NCBI GenBank assembly: GCA_023136155.1
Contig: JAGLRT010000131.1
Coordinates: 1 to 13,048, forward strand
Length of the DNA: 13,048 nucleotides
Direction: 5' to 3'
Source: Methanosarcinales archaeon
GTDB lineage: Archaea > Halobacteriota > Methanosarcinia > Methanosarcinales > Methanocomedenaceae
Shown one piece after another: positions 1 to 6,537 of the stretch. The notes beneath the pieces were generated by a model, which saw only the letters and a list, made by a program, of their open reading frames with translations, had not been told where the DNA came from and did no database searches. Numbering within the stretch: position 1 is the stretch's first letter; each line of letters opens with the position of its first letter. The translations under genes and the position numbers were made by a program.

Positions 1-81
1 AATCGAATAATTTTGTCCCAAGGCCGGGTGGTCGTTTGAATCTCTAGTTCTTTTTGACCGAAACCATTTGCAGACTTATTT

Positions 82-109
82 ATATCAAGGTGCTTGATAC
101 CCTTGATAT
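82..109. repeat. Perfect 9-bp inverted repeat
   Basis: The arms atatcaagg (82-90) and ccttgatat (101-109) are exact reverse complements around a 10-base loop. It could be a hairpin in a transcript, for example the end of a gene left of the window, or a protein-binding palindrome. No long T run follows it, so a terminator is not clearly supported. No gene is visible in 1-429. Confidence 0.5.
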
Positions 110-257
110 CTGACCAGAAAATAAACATATTGGTTCTCAATAAATAATCGGTTTCATGTCCTGCTTGATCTGGCTTTCGGTGAAATTAATGGCACAAGCA
201 TCCACTAAGATGCCCTGTACAGAGCGCAGCGGCGTCCGGGGTACGTGACTTTAGGTA

Positions 258-322
258 AAATCTATGTAAATCCGTGTCTGGAAATATAAAAAGACACAGA
301 TTTCACTGATTTACATGGATTT
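258..322. repeat. Facing decamer repeats forming an inverted pair
   Basis: The plus strand carries two tandem 10-base units (258-267 aaatctatgt, 268-277 aaatccgtgt) followed by ct. The minus strand carries three units, reading down from 322: aaatccatgt (322-313), aaatcagtg (312-304) and aaatctgtgt (303-294), again followed by ct. The two blocks face each other. gtgtct (274-279) pairs with agacac (292-297) around a 12-base loop, and atgtaaatc (264-272) can pair with gatttacat (308-316). The loop contains aaatataaaa, which resembles an archaeal TATA box. The arrangement looks like a small dispersed intergenic repeat. Its function is unknown. Confidence 0.6.
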
Positions 323-429
323 GTAGTCGCATCTGCATCCGAACTATTCACTGTATAACTGATTTTTGATATTGTGTCATGAAAGATTAACATCTGCATT
401 AATAATACATCAATACATATACCAACACC

Positions 430-1830
430 ATGCCTGACCTGATAATTACCAATGCCCGAATATTCCACCAGGGACGCATTATTGAAGCAGAACTGGCAGT
501 AGAAGATGGGAAAATTGCAAAGATAGCACGGATTATCCAGGTAAAAGATGTTGACAGGGTGATCAATGCAAATAACATGCTCGTGCTGCCCGGTATTATC
601 GATGTGCATGTACACTTCAGGGAACCGGGTATGAGCCAGAAAGAAGATTGGTTCAGCGGGTCTTGTGCTGCTGCTGCCGGTGGTGTGACAACGGTTATAG
701 ACCATCCCAATACCGTACCTCCTACGCTGGATGAAGATTCATTTCGTACAAAACTGAAATATGCTACATCCAAATCCATTGTTGATTTTGGAATAAACGG
801 AGGAGTGAACCATAACCTGGACAACCTTGATACCCTGTGGAAGGCAGGAGTTACTGCTTTTGGCGAGATATTCTTAGGTGAAAGCACGGGTTCCATGACC
901 GTGGACCGTGACCACATGTCGGATGCGATGCAGTTTACCAAAGATATGGGGGCCCTGGCCTGCGTTCACGCTGAGGACCAGGAAATACTGGAATCATACG
1001 GAAAGATTACAAAGGGGGACCTGGCACCCGAATCATATTCAAAAAGCCGGCCAAACCTGTCAGAAGCGGTGGCTGTTGCAAACACAGTGGAAGATGCCAT
1101 GGCTTTCGGGGCAAGGGCACACTTGTGCCACATCAGTACCAGGGAGGCAGTAGGTATCATCCGCAGTGCTAAGTATGGGGATTACGGCGAATCTGAGTGT
1201 ACGATCACGGCCGAAGCAGCACCACATCACCTGTTGTTGTCAAATAAGGATTATGACAGGCTGGGCAGCCTTGCAAAGATGAATCCGCCTCTTAGAAAAA
1301 GGCGAAGTCTCCAGTACCTGTGGAACGGATTGAACGACGGAACGATTGATATTGTTGCTTCTGACCATGCTCCTCATTCTGAAAATGAAAAGCTGACCGA
1401 CATCTGGAGCGCTCCTGCCGGAGTTCCGGGTGTAGAAACCATGCTGCCGTTGATGTTAGTGGCAGTCCGGCGCAACCTGATATCATTATCAAGGATGGTA
1501 GAGGTTATGTGTACCAATCCAGCAATGATATTTGGACTGGATATGCACAAAAAGGGTGCAATATGGGAAGGATTCGATGCTGATCTCGTAATCGTAGACA
1601 CAAACATGGTCACTGATATCGATGCCGACCGGCTGCACAGCAAGGCAGGTTGGACGCCGTATGAGGGAATGGAAGGCATATTCCCTGTGCTGACCATTTC
1701 GAGGGGTGAAGTTATCTGGGAAGATGATATACATGCGAAGAAAGGTAGGGGAAACTTCCTGCCCGGTGCAGGATATGAAGAAAAGCCTAAAGAGGAGTCT
1801 CCTGCATTTTCCAATATTGATGAAATATAA
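430..1830 (+). CDS. pyrC: Dihydroorotase
   Basis: This 466-residue cytosolic amidohydrolase should interconvert N-carbamoyl-L-aspartate and dihydroorotate, the third step of de novo pyrimidine synthesis. Visible family marks are the metal-binding D-V-H-V-H-F-R-E-P-G motif (H60, H62), H180 in ACVHAED, H231/H234, the A-E-A-A-P-H-H block at 261-267, and S-D-H-A-P-H at 311-316 with the catalytic Asp312. G-V-P-G-V-E-T follows at 331-337, and a C-terminal beta-sandwich strand region carries the late R-G-E-V motif. Where many amidohydrolases have a carboxylated lysine (F-K-x-F), this protein has G-E-I-F at 145-148. The start has no clear Shine-Dalgarno sequence. A TATA-like attaataata lies just upstream (about 396-405), so a short or absent leader is possible. 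It runs 14 bases ahead of mtxX and is probably cotranscribed with it. Allantoinase is the main alternative, but the motifs fit dihydroorotase better. Confidence 0.93.
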   Translation: MPDLIITNARIFHQGRIIEAELAVEDGKIAKIARIIQVKDVDRVINANNMLVLPGIIDVHVHFREPGMSQKEDWFSGSCAAAAGGVTTVIDHPNTVPPTLDEDSFRTKLKYATSKSIVDFGINGGVNHNLDNLDTLWKAGVTAFGEIFLGESTGSMTVDRDHMSDAMQFTKDMGALACVHAEDQEILESYGKITKGDLAPESYSKSRPNLSEAVAVANTVEDAMAFGARAHLCHISTREAVGIIRSAKYGDYGESECTITAEAAPHHLLLSNKDYDRLGSLAKMNPPLRKRRSLQYLWNGLNDGTIDIVASDHAPHSENEKLTDIWSAPAGVPGVETMLPLMLVAVRRNLISLSRMVEVMCTNPAMIFGLDMHKKGAIWEGFDADLVIVDTNMVTDIDADRLHSKAGWTPYEGMEGIFPVLTISRGEVIWEDDIHAKKGRGNFLPGAGYEEKPKEESPAFSNIDEI

Positions 1831-1844
1831 CAACATCCGGTGTA

Positions 1845-2660
1845 ATGATGAGCAGGATAATTACAAATATTCACAAAAAAGCAATGGACAATCATGCCAG
1901 GATCGCACTGGGAATCGGTAGTGTGACGCCAAAACTCCTGCAGAGTGCGGCTCTGGCAGAGGAGTTTGCTGATGTGGTATTGGTAGGCGATAGCAAGAAG
2001 ATTAATGATATTGGCACCCACCTGGAGGTTATCCATTCAGATGAACCGACCAGGACCATAGTCGAGTTACTGGCTTCAAGTGATATTGATGGTGCCATCA
2101 GGGGTACGTTATCAGCCACGTCCACTCTTGCGTATCTTAAAGAGGTTCTGGAAATGAAAACACTTTTCAGAATCGCATTATTGGAAACGCCTGGTGGAAT
2201 TCCTTTGTTCCTGGCTCCCGTGGGTATAGATGAAGGTAGTACCCGTGAGCAAAAATTGGAGTTCATAAGAAGAGGAGTAGAACATATCCGTAGATTTGGC
2301 ATTGAACCGAAAGTCGGTATATTGTCAGGGGGACGATTTGAGGACAGGGGGCGTGATACTTACGTTGATAAAACACTGGATGATGCCGAATATGTAACAA
2401 AGGTGGCATCAGGTGAAGGGTATGATATCAGGCATTATGGTATCCTCATCGAAGATGCCATCGGAGAGGCAGATTTAATCCTGGCCCCGGACGGTATTTC
2501 AGGAAATCTGGTATTCAGGACACTGGTACTGGTGGCTGGAGGATACGGGTATGGGGCACCTGTACTGATGGATAAGGTGTTTGTGGATACCAGCAGGGTG
2601 GGTGGACATTATACCAAGGCTATTATGATGGGTTCGGCTCTGGCTGGGAAGAATGAATAA
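1845..2660 (+). CDS. mtxX: MtxX / methanogenesis marker protein 4
   Basis: The 271-residue product matches the MtxX family (methanogenesis marker 4). This family has a fold related to phosphate acetyl/butyryltransferases, is found next to mtrA/mtrH-like genes, and has no firmly known activity. Visible marks are the early G-I-G-S-V-T-P, D-G-A-I-R-G-T-L-S-A-T near 81-91, L-L-E-T-P-G-G near 112-118, the L-S-G-G-R-F-E-D-R-G-R-D stretch near 159-170 and the late A-D-L-I-L-A-P-D-G-I-S-G-N near 209-221. There is no signal peptide or membrane segment. Two adjacent ATGs lie at 1845 and 1848. GGTG at 1839-1842 spaces better to the second, so the true protein may be one residue shorter. It follows pyrC by 14 bases, while mtxA starts 192 bases later, so it may belong to the pyrC transcript. 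Confidence 0.85.
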   Translation: MMSRIITNIHKKAMDNHARIALGIGSVTPKLLQSAALAEEFADVVLVGDSKKINDIGTHLEVIHSDEPTRTIVELLASSDIDGAIRGTLSATSTLAYLKEVLEMKTLFRIALLETPGGIPLFLAPVGIDEGSTREQKLEFIRRGVEHIRRFGIEPKVGILSGGRFEDRGRDTYVDKTLDDAEYVTKVASGEGYDIRHYGILIEDAIGEADLILAPDGISGNLVFRTLVLVAGGYGYGAPVLMDKVFVDTSRVGGHYTKAIMMGSALAGKNE

Positions 2661-2776
2661 TTCGAATTGACATCAACTGTTTAAAAAATATTGCACTGCG
2701 TGGAATTACTGTAGCAATTGTAGCACTGGTCAATATAGTTCAGAAATTGTCGGATTTTATAGCACATGAAAATATT

Positions 2777-2797
2777 ATACTAAAAAAGTATATCTAC
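2777..2797 (+). promoter_or_regulatory. Possible promoter for mtxA-mtxH
   Basis: The 192-base gap between mtxX and mtxA is AT-rich. It holds atactaaaaaagtatat, with a small palindrome (atact/agtat), about 60 bases before the mtxA start. This could be a TATA element that would make mtxAH its own transcript. It is a pattern judgement only. Confidence 0.3.
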
Positions 2798-2852
2798 AAT
2801 AAGCATTCAAATCAAATTTCAATCAAACCCATTAACTTTAGAGTGAACAGCA

Positions 2853-3446
2853 ATGGATAATGACAATATCGCACATGAATGGCCGCCGGTCAGGGGAGAT
2901 TACACCATAGTAAACCCTGAATCCCGCATATCTGTGGTCACCCTCGCAAGCGACATGGACCCACTACCTGATGCTTGTATAATGGGAAGCTGCAAGACCG
3001 AGAATCTTGGAATAGAGAAAATTATTGCAAATACCATCTCAAATTCAAATATCAGGTATATCCTGGTGTGCGGTCAGGAATCAAAAGGACATCTGTCAGG
3101 AAATACACTCCTTGCAATCCACAACAACGGCATCGATGAAAAGGGTAGAATTGTTGGTTCAAACGGTGCAATCCCTTTTATAGCGAACATCCCCCTCGAT
3201 GCCATTGAACATTTCAGGGCGCAAGTTGAACTCATTGACAGGCGTGGACTGGTTGAAACTGGTGAGATACAGGCAATAATTGAGGAATATATGTCAAAAG
3301 ATGATCCTTTTCCTCACCCACCTATGGTGGTTCAATCAGCCAAAAAGAAAAAACATGTCGAGCGCACGATAAAAGGTGCAGACGTAATGATAAACAATGA
3401 TATCCTGATGGATACCACATCTGGTGTGGTTTTCGTCCGGACATAA
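2853..3446 (+). CDS. mtxA: Soluble MtrA-like corrinoid methyl carrier (MtxA)
   Basis: This 197-residue protein is homologous to MtrA, the corrinoid-binding subunit of the N5-methyl-tetrahydromethanopterin:coenzyme M methyltransferase. The cobalt-ligand histidine is His80 in C-G-Q-E-S-K-G-H-L-S-G. It is preceded by the family block M-G-S-C-K-T-E-N-L-G-I-E-K (44-56) and followed by G-R-I-V-G-S-N-G-A-I-P-F. Canonical MtrA is about 240 residues and ends in one membrane helix. This protein stops after a lysine-rich linker (about 164-168) and a short polar domain and has no hydrophobic helix, so it should be cytosolic. A GTGA element just before the ATG (agagtgaacagca) supports the start. mtxH follows after 25 bases, and MtxH is the expected methyl-transfer partner. 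The arrangement matches the mtxXAH genes of Methanosarcina barkeri, whose physiological substrate is not established. Confidence 0.88.
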   Translation: MDNDNIAHEWPPVRGDYTIVNPESRISVVTLASDMDPLPDACIMGSCKTENLGIEKIIANTISNSNIRYILVCGQESKGHLSGNTLLAIHNNGIDEKGRIVGSNGAIPFIANIPLDAIEHFRAQVELIDRRGLVETGEIQAIIEEYMSKDDPFPHPPMVVQSAKKKKHVERTIKGADVMINNDILMDTTSGVVFVRT

Positions 3447-3471
3447 ACTAAAATTAACAGGATCAACAACA

Positions 3472-4404
3472 ATGTTCGTATTCAAAAAAGAACAGCAGAT
3501 CATCAATATCGCCAATGTCAAGGTCGGGGGCCAACCTGGACAGTTACCTACTGTACTGGCAGGTACCATTTTCTACAATAAACACAGCATAGTCTCAGAC
3601 CCGGGTGCAGGCATATTTGACAAAACGGCTGCAGAATCACTTATCAATGTGCATCAGGCACTTTCTGATGAGACCGGCAACCCGCAAATGATACACATAT
3701 ATGCCGAAACTCCTCAAGCGGCCGAACGCTATCTGGATTTTGTGAGTGCAACAACCGATGCACCATTCCTCCTCGACTCCACTGATTCCACTGTGCGGGC
3801 GGCAGCCGCAAACTACGTTACCGAAGTGGGGCTGGCTGACAAGACCATCTACAACAGCCTGAACATGTCAATCACAGATGATGAAATCGAAGCACTGGTC
3901 AATTCAGATATTGACGCTGCTATTATCCTGGGATTCAATGCAATGGATTCCAGCCTCAATGGGAGGATGGAACTGCTTGAAAACGGTGGTAGTGTACTAC
4001 CTCAGGGACTACTGGAAACTGCTGATGAATGCGGCATAACTAAAAAATTAATCGACCCAAGTATCACTCCCATGGGCAATGGTGCAGGTGTGGCACTCAG
4101 AATGTGCATCAGTGCCAAAGCAAAATGGGGTTATCCAGTGGGTTCAGGCATTCACAATGCACCTTCAGCCTGGAACTGGCTACGTGATAAGGGTAAGGAA
4201 GACAAGCTCATCTACCGTATATGTGACATCGCATCTACAGGTTTGCAACAGATGTCTGCTGGCGATTTCATACTCTACGGGCCTATTGAAAATGCAAAGT
4301 ACACATTTCCTGTTGCAGCAATGGCAGACATTATGATATCTGAAAGTGTGGCTGACCTAGACGTGGAACCTGTAGAAGGTCATCCGATGTGGAAATTGGT
4401 TTAA
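3472..4404 (+). CDS. mtxH: MtrH-like methyltransferase (MtxH)
   Basis: The 310-residue product matches MtrH in full length. MtrH is the TIM-barrel subunit that moves the methyl group from methyl-tetrahydromethanopterin to the corrinoid of MtrA. Conserved stretches include K-V-G-G-Q-P-G-Q-L-P-T-V near the N-terminus, S-D-P-G-A-G-I-F-D-K, L-L-D-S-T-D-S-T-V-R, the Y-N-S-L-N strand, and G-N-G-A-G-V-A-L-R with G-S-G-I-H-N-A-P-S-A-W near 203-240. An upstream in-frame ATG at 3424 would overlap mtxA and add a non-conserved leader. ATG 3472 begins M-F-V-F-K-K-E-Q as in the family, so it is chosen. No membrane segment is visible. With MtxA it forms a soluble two-protein methyl-transfer module. Whether the pterin is methanopterin or folate cannot be read from the sequence. 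Confidence 0.9.
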   Translation: MFVFKKEQQIINIANVKVGGQPGQLPTVLAGTIFYNKHSIVSDPGAGIFDKTAAESLINVHQALSDETGNPQMIHIYAETPQAAERYLDFVSATTDAPFLLDSTDSTVRAAAANYVTEVGLADKTIYNSLNMSITDDEIEALVNSDIDAAIILGFNAMDSSLNGRMELLENGGSVLPQGLLETADECGITKKLIDPSITPMGNGAGVALRMCISAKAKWGYPVGSGIHNAPSAWNWLRDKGKEDKLIYRICDIASTGLQQMSAGDFILYGPIENAKYTFPVAAMADIMISESVADLDVEPVEGHPMWKLV

Positions 4405-4507
4405 AACAGATTTTGTTATTACTTCAGATCAGTATTGACAGCCATAAATTACTAATAATACATTCTCTATCAAGAAGACAATATGCTGTTATAGTTGATT
4501 TTACCGG

Positions 4508-5572
4508 ATGGGACAAATTGTGAAAAAACTGGGTTTTTTTAAGCGCAGGAAGTTCAAACAGATATTGAACACATCTAGAAGTGGGCTGACAATACTTCTC
4601 AAGCCAGACCCTACTGTAGACTCACTTGCCAGTGCTTATGCATTGACAAAAATTGCTGAATATTTTCATATTAATGCCACATGTTACTTTACCGGTACAA
4701 CTCACCATAAAGGATTGTTGAACATAATGGGACAAAATATTGAACATCTCCCTCATGTTATTTCAGATGAGTTTTCCAGAACTGTGGCACTGGTCGATGT
4801 AGTACCCAGTGAATTACCAGAAGAACTTAGCGGTATCATTGGTATGCCCGATTTAATAATCTCACATTCTAAAGTGGCAACAAAAGATATACAATGCAGG
4901 TACAAGGATATTCGTGAAAACATAGAGACCACTTCCACTCTCATGATCCAGTATATGCGACGCCTGAAGGTACCAATGGACAGTACGGTCGCCACTGTGC
5001 TTTTGTTCGCTATCAGGAACCGTACCAAGACATTCCTGACAAATGTGAACCTCAATGGCCTTGAAGCCTACCACCATGTACTGGGATACATGGATCATGA
5101 CCTGCTCCTAAAACTTGAAACCCCGGCTGTGAAACCAGAAACGTTCAGTGACCTGGCAAATGCTATCAATAACAAGCACATTAAAGGGGCATATCTTTTG
5201 ACTAACACCGGTTATGTAAAAGATCCAAGTACTCTTTCAAAAGTCGTTAAATATATGCTGGATCTGGAAGGTATATCCACTGCCCTTGTCTTTGCAGTCA
5301 ATACTGCCAACATATACGTGTTTGCCAATTCTAACAATATTGAAATTAACATGAAACAGATTTTCAGGAAAGCTTTCGGTCATTGCGGTAATATTTCGGG
5401 CGGTTCTTCTTACGCTTCCATCACCATACCATTAGGTGTGTTTTGCGCAATCACAAAAGGAAAAAATTGCGACGAGAGCAAACAGTTGATGCTTGAAACC
5501 ATCAGTAATTCAATTTACAATCGGTTTTTGAACACTATTGAAGAAGGAGAAAGTAAACCGGAAAGAAATTGA
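4508..5572 (+). CDS. DHH-family protein with degenerate active site
   Basis: This 354-residue protein follows the plan of archaeal DHH/DHHA1 phosphoesterases (RecJ/NrnA-like). The N-terminal DHH domain spans about 28-200 and the DHHA1 domain about 225-320, ending in G-H-C-G-N-I-S-G-G-S and I-T-I-P-L-G. Most metal ligands are replaced. Motif I (normally H-x-N-P-D-x-D) reads K32-P-D-P-T36-V-D38. Motif II keeps Asp97 (V-D-V-V-P). The DHH signature reads S119-H120-S121. The later G-I-R-T-D-T motif reads A168-I-R-N-R172-T, replacing the Asp. The fold elements between motifs (E-T-T-S-T-L-M-I near 140-147 and the Y-M-D-H-D-L-L segment) are intact, and the frame is open throughout. It is therefore more likely a maintained non-catalytic relative than a decayed gene. 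Its role is unknown; nucleotide binding or regulation is possible. The start has no obvious Shine-Dalgarno sequence. It stands alone, with 103 bases separating it from mtxH. Confidence 0.8.
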   Translation: MGQIVKKLGFFKRRKFKQILNTSRSGLTILLKPDPTVDSLASAYALTKIAEYFHINATCYFTGTTHHKGLLNIMGQNIEHLPHVISDEFSRTVALVDVVPSELPEELSGIIGMPDLIISHSKVATKDIQCRYKDIRENIETTSTLMIQYMRRLKVPMDSTVATVLLFAIRNRTKTFLTNVNLNGLEAYHHVLGYMDHDLLLKLETPAVKPETFSDLANAINNKHIKGAYLLTNTGYVKDPSTLSKVVKYMLDLEGISTALVFAVNTANIYVFANSNNIEINMKQIFRKAFGHCGNISGGSSYASITIPLGVFCAITKGKNCDESKQLMLETISNSIYNRFLNTIEEGESKPERN

Positions 5573-5655
5573 TTGTTCTGCAGTCAAACGTTGCGCCGGC
5601 ACACCCAACCGCAACAGAGCTGTGGGGGTATAACGACCTGTGATCAAATGGCAAG

Positions 5656-5826
5656 TCAAACACTAAATTGAGGGTTCATAGAACCTAATACCCGTCCTCG
5701 GCTGCACTGTACACAGACACCCCTGTTTACATCGAAACAATTGTTGCAAACAAGACGGCCACATAACTGGCAGGTATACATTGTGCCAGTGGTCTGGCAT
5801 ATACTACATATCCCATTTAATTCCAA
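5656..5826 (-). CDS. Small cysteine-rich zinc-finger protein
   Basis: Reading the minus strand gives a 56-residue protein rich in paired cysteines: C7-x-x-C10, C19-x-x-C22, C27-x-x-C30 and C38-x-x-C41. Representative strings are Y-T-C-Q-L-C-G-R-L-V-C-N-N-C-F and G-V-C-V-Q-C-S-R-G-R. This is the layout of a small double zinc-binding (B-box or treble-clef-like) archaeal protein, probably binding two zinc ions. The start is TTG, fixed by GAGGTG five bases upstream and by an in-frame stop just before it. It ends convergently with the DHH gene. The function is unknown; nucleic-acid or protein binding is the usual guess for such proteins. It lies downstream of a 45-residue reading frame on the same strand (47-base gap), possibly as one transcript. 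The regular C-x-x-C spacing and strong ribosome site make chance unlikely. Confidence 0.75.
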   Translation of the reverse strand: MELNGICSICQTTGTMYTCQLCGRLVCNNCFDVNRGVCVQCSRGRVLGSMNPQFSV

Positions 5827-5831
5827 GAATA

Positions 5832-5837
5832 CACCTC
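5832..5837 (-). promoter_or_regulatory. Ribosome binding site GAGGTG for the TTG-started zinc-finger gene
   Basis: On the minus strand GAGGTG lies five bases before the TTG at 5826. It matches the archaeal 16S anti-Shine-Dalgarno end and is the main reason for accepting the unusual start codon. Confidence 0.65.
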
Positions 5838-5873
5838 ACTTGGAAATCACAGAATTAAATCATATAAAGCATA

Positions 5874-6011
5874 TCATGATGCCTGATATGGTATATAGAA
5901 CTCTTCGACGACCCATTCACGCAGCTCCTCTTCCCACAGTTTGTCTATATTTTTCTTGAGAGGCGCTAAAGCCAATTTATTGTCGTTGTGTTCTTCAATA
6001 TTATAATCCAT
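5874..6011 (-). CDS. Small acidic hypothetical protein (45 residues)
   Basis: An ATG-started minus-strand frame encodes 45 residues, beginning M-D-Y-N-I-E-E-H and containing I-D-K-L-W-E-E-E-L-R-E-W-V-V-E-E-F-Y, an amphipathic and strongly acidic helix. GGGGTG lies ten bases before the ATG (6022-6027), and an AT-rich TATA-like stretch sits at the right distance beyond it. I do not recognise a family. The zinc-finger gene follows 47 bases downstream, so the two may be cotranscribed. The frame is short and could be spurious, but the ribosome site, promoter-like element and helix-like composition favour a real gene. Confidence 0.5.
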   Translation of the reverse strand: MDYNIEEHNDNKLALAPLKKNIDKLWEEELREWVVEEFYIPYQAS

Positions 6012-6049
6012 AATTATGCTGCACCCCATTTATTATTTAACTGCGTTAA

Positions 6050-6066
6050 TTAATATTATTTATTTT
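6050..6066 (-). promoter_or_regulatory. TATA-like promoter for the small minus-strand genes
   Basis: On the minus strand this reads aaataaataatatt, a good archaeal TATA-like element. Initiation about 25 bases downstream would give a leader of roughly 20 bases carrying the GGGGTG ribosome site of the 45-residue gene. The rest of 6012-6162 is AT-rich and shows no gene. Confidence 0.4.
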
Positions 6067-6162
6067 AGGCTAAATACTTGTCGATTTGGGCAATGGCACA
6101 AAAAAACAAGATCATCACTGTTTACCACTTGAATGTCTATGAAGCTGGATTAAATAATGCAT

Positions 6163-6393
6163 TTATGTTTCTTTTTTAGCCTCTACCTTTGATGCAAGTT
6201 CATTCAGGTCCTTGAGCATGGCATCGAGGTCAATGCCGTGCATCGTGGCACCTTCGGCCAAACTCTCGAACGAAGCTGCATGACAACCAACGCAACCCAG
6301 CCCGTACTGGAAGAATACCCCAATGGTCTGCGGATACTTAGCTACTATCTCTTCTATTTTCATGTCAGCTGTAATCATATTGTTCTCAGACAT
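6163..6393 (-). CDS. DUF1858 redox-disulfide domain protein
   Basis: The 76-residue product is a single DUF1858 domain (also called hybrid-cluster-protein-associated redox disulfide domain). It shows M-I-T-A-D-M-K-I-E-E-I-V at 6-17, P-Q-T-I-G-V-F-F near 21-28, and the signature G-L-G-C34-V-G-C37-H-A-A followed by E-S-L-A-E-G-A near 43-49. The two cysteines could form a redox-active disulfide or bind metal. The family role is not established. CAGGTG eight bases before the ATG (6402-6407) supports the start. It is divergent from purN. Downstream on the same strand are the two small genes, which seem to have their own promoter. Confidence 0.85.
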   Translation of the reverse strand: MSENNMITADMKIEEIVAKYPQTIGVFFQYGLGCVGCHAASFESLAEGATMHGIDLDAMLKDLNELASKVEAKKET

Positions 6394-6537
6394 ATTTCGA
6401 GCACCTGATCTTTCACTAATACCTGCTTGTACATAAAATTGATTGAAAAACCTGACTTATCAGTAAAACTTAATAATCATCCTGCTATCTATCCAGATGT
6501 TCAACCCTGCATCACTGTTACACAGGAAAATAATCTA

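Noticed and set aside
1374..2036. 220-residue minus-strand open frame
   Set aside because: It lies opposite pyrC and mtxX, both with clear family motifs. It is a shadow.
5590..5615. Hairpin gttgcg/cgcaac between the DHH and zinc-finger genes as a terminator
   Set aside because: The stem is only six bases with a 14-base loop and no T run. It is too weak to call.
5741..5959. 72-residue plus-strand frame in the 5.6-6.1 kb gap
   Set aside because: It lies opposite the zinc-finger and 45-residue minus-strand genes, which have ribosome sites and better composition. This frame has neither.
6427..6537. N-terminal extension of purN from ATG 6427
   Set aside because: The 37 extra residues are unlike PurN, which begins at the first beta strand after ATG 6538. 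The segment fits a divergent promoter region better.
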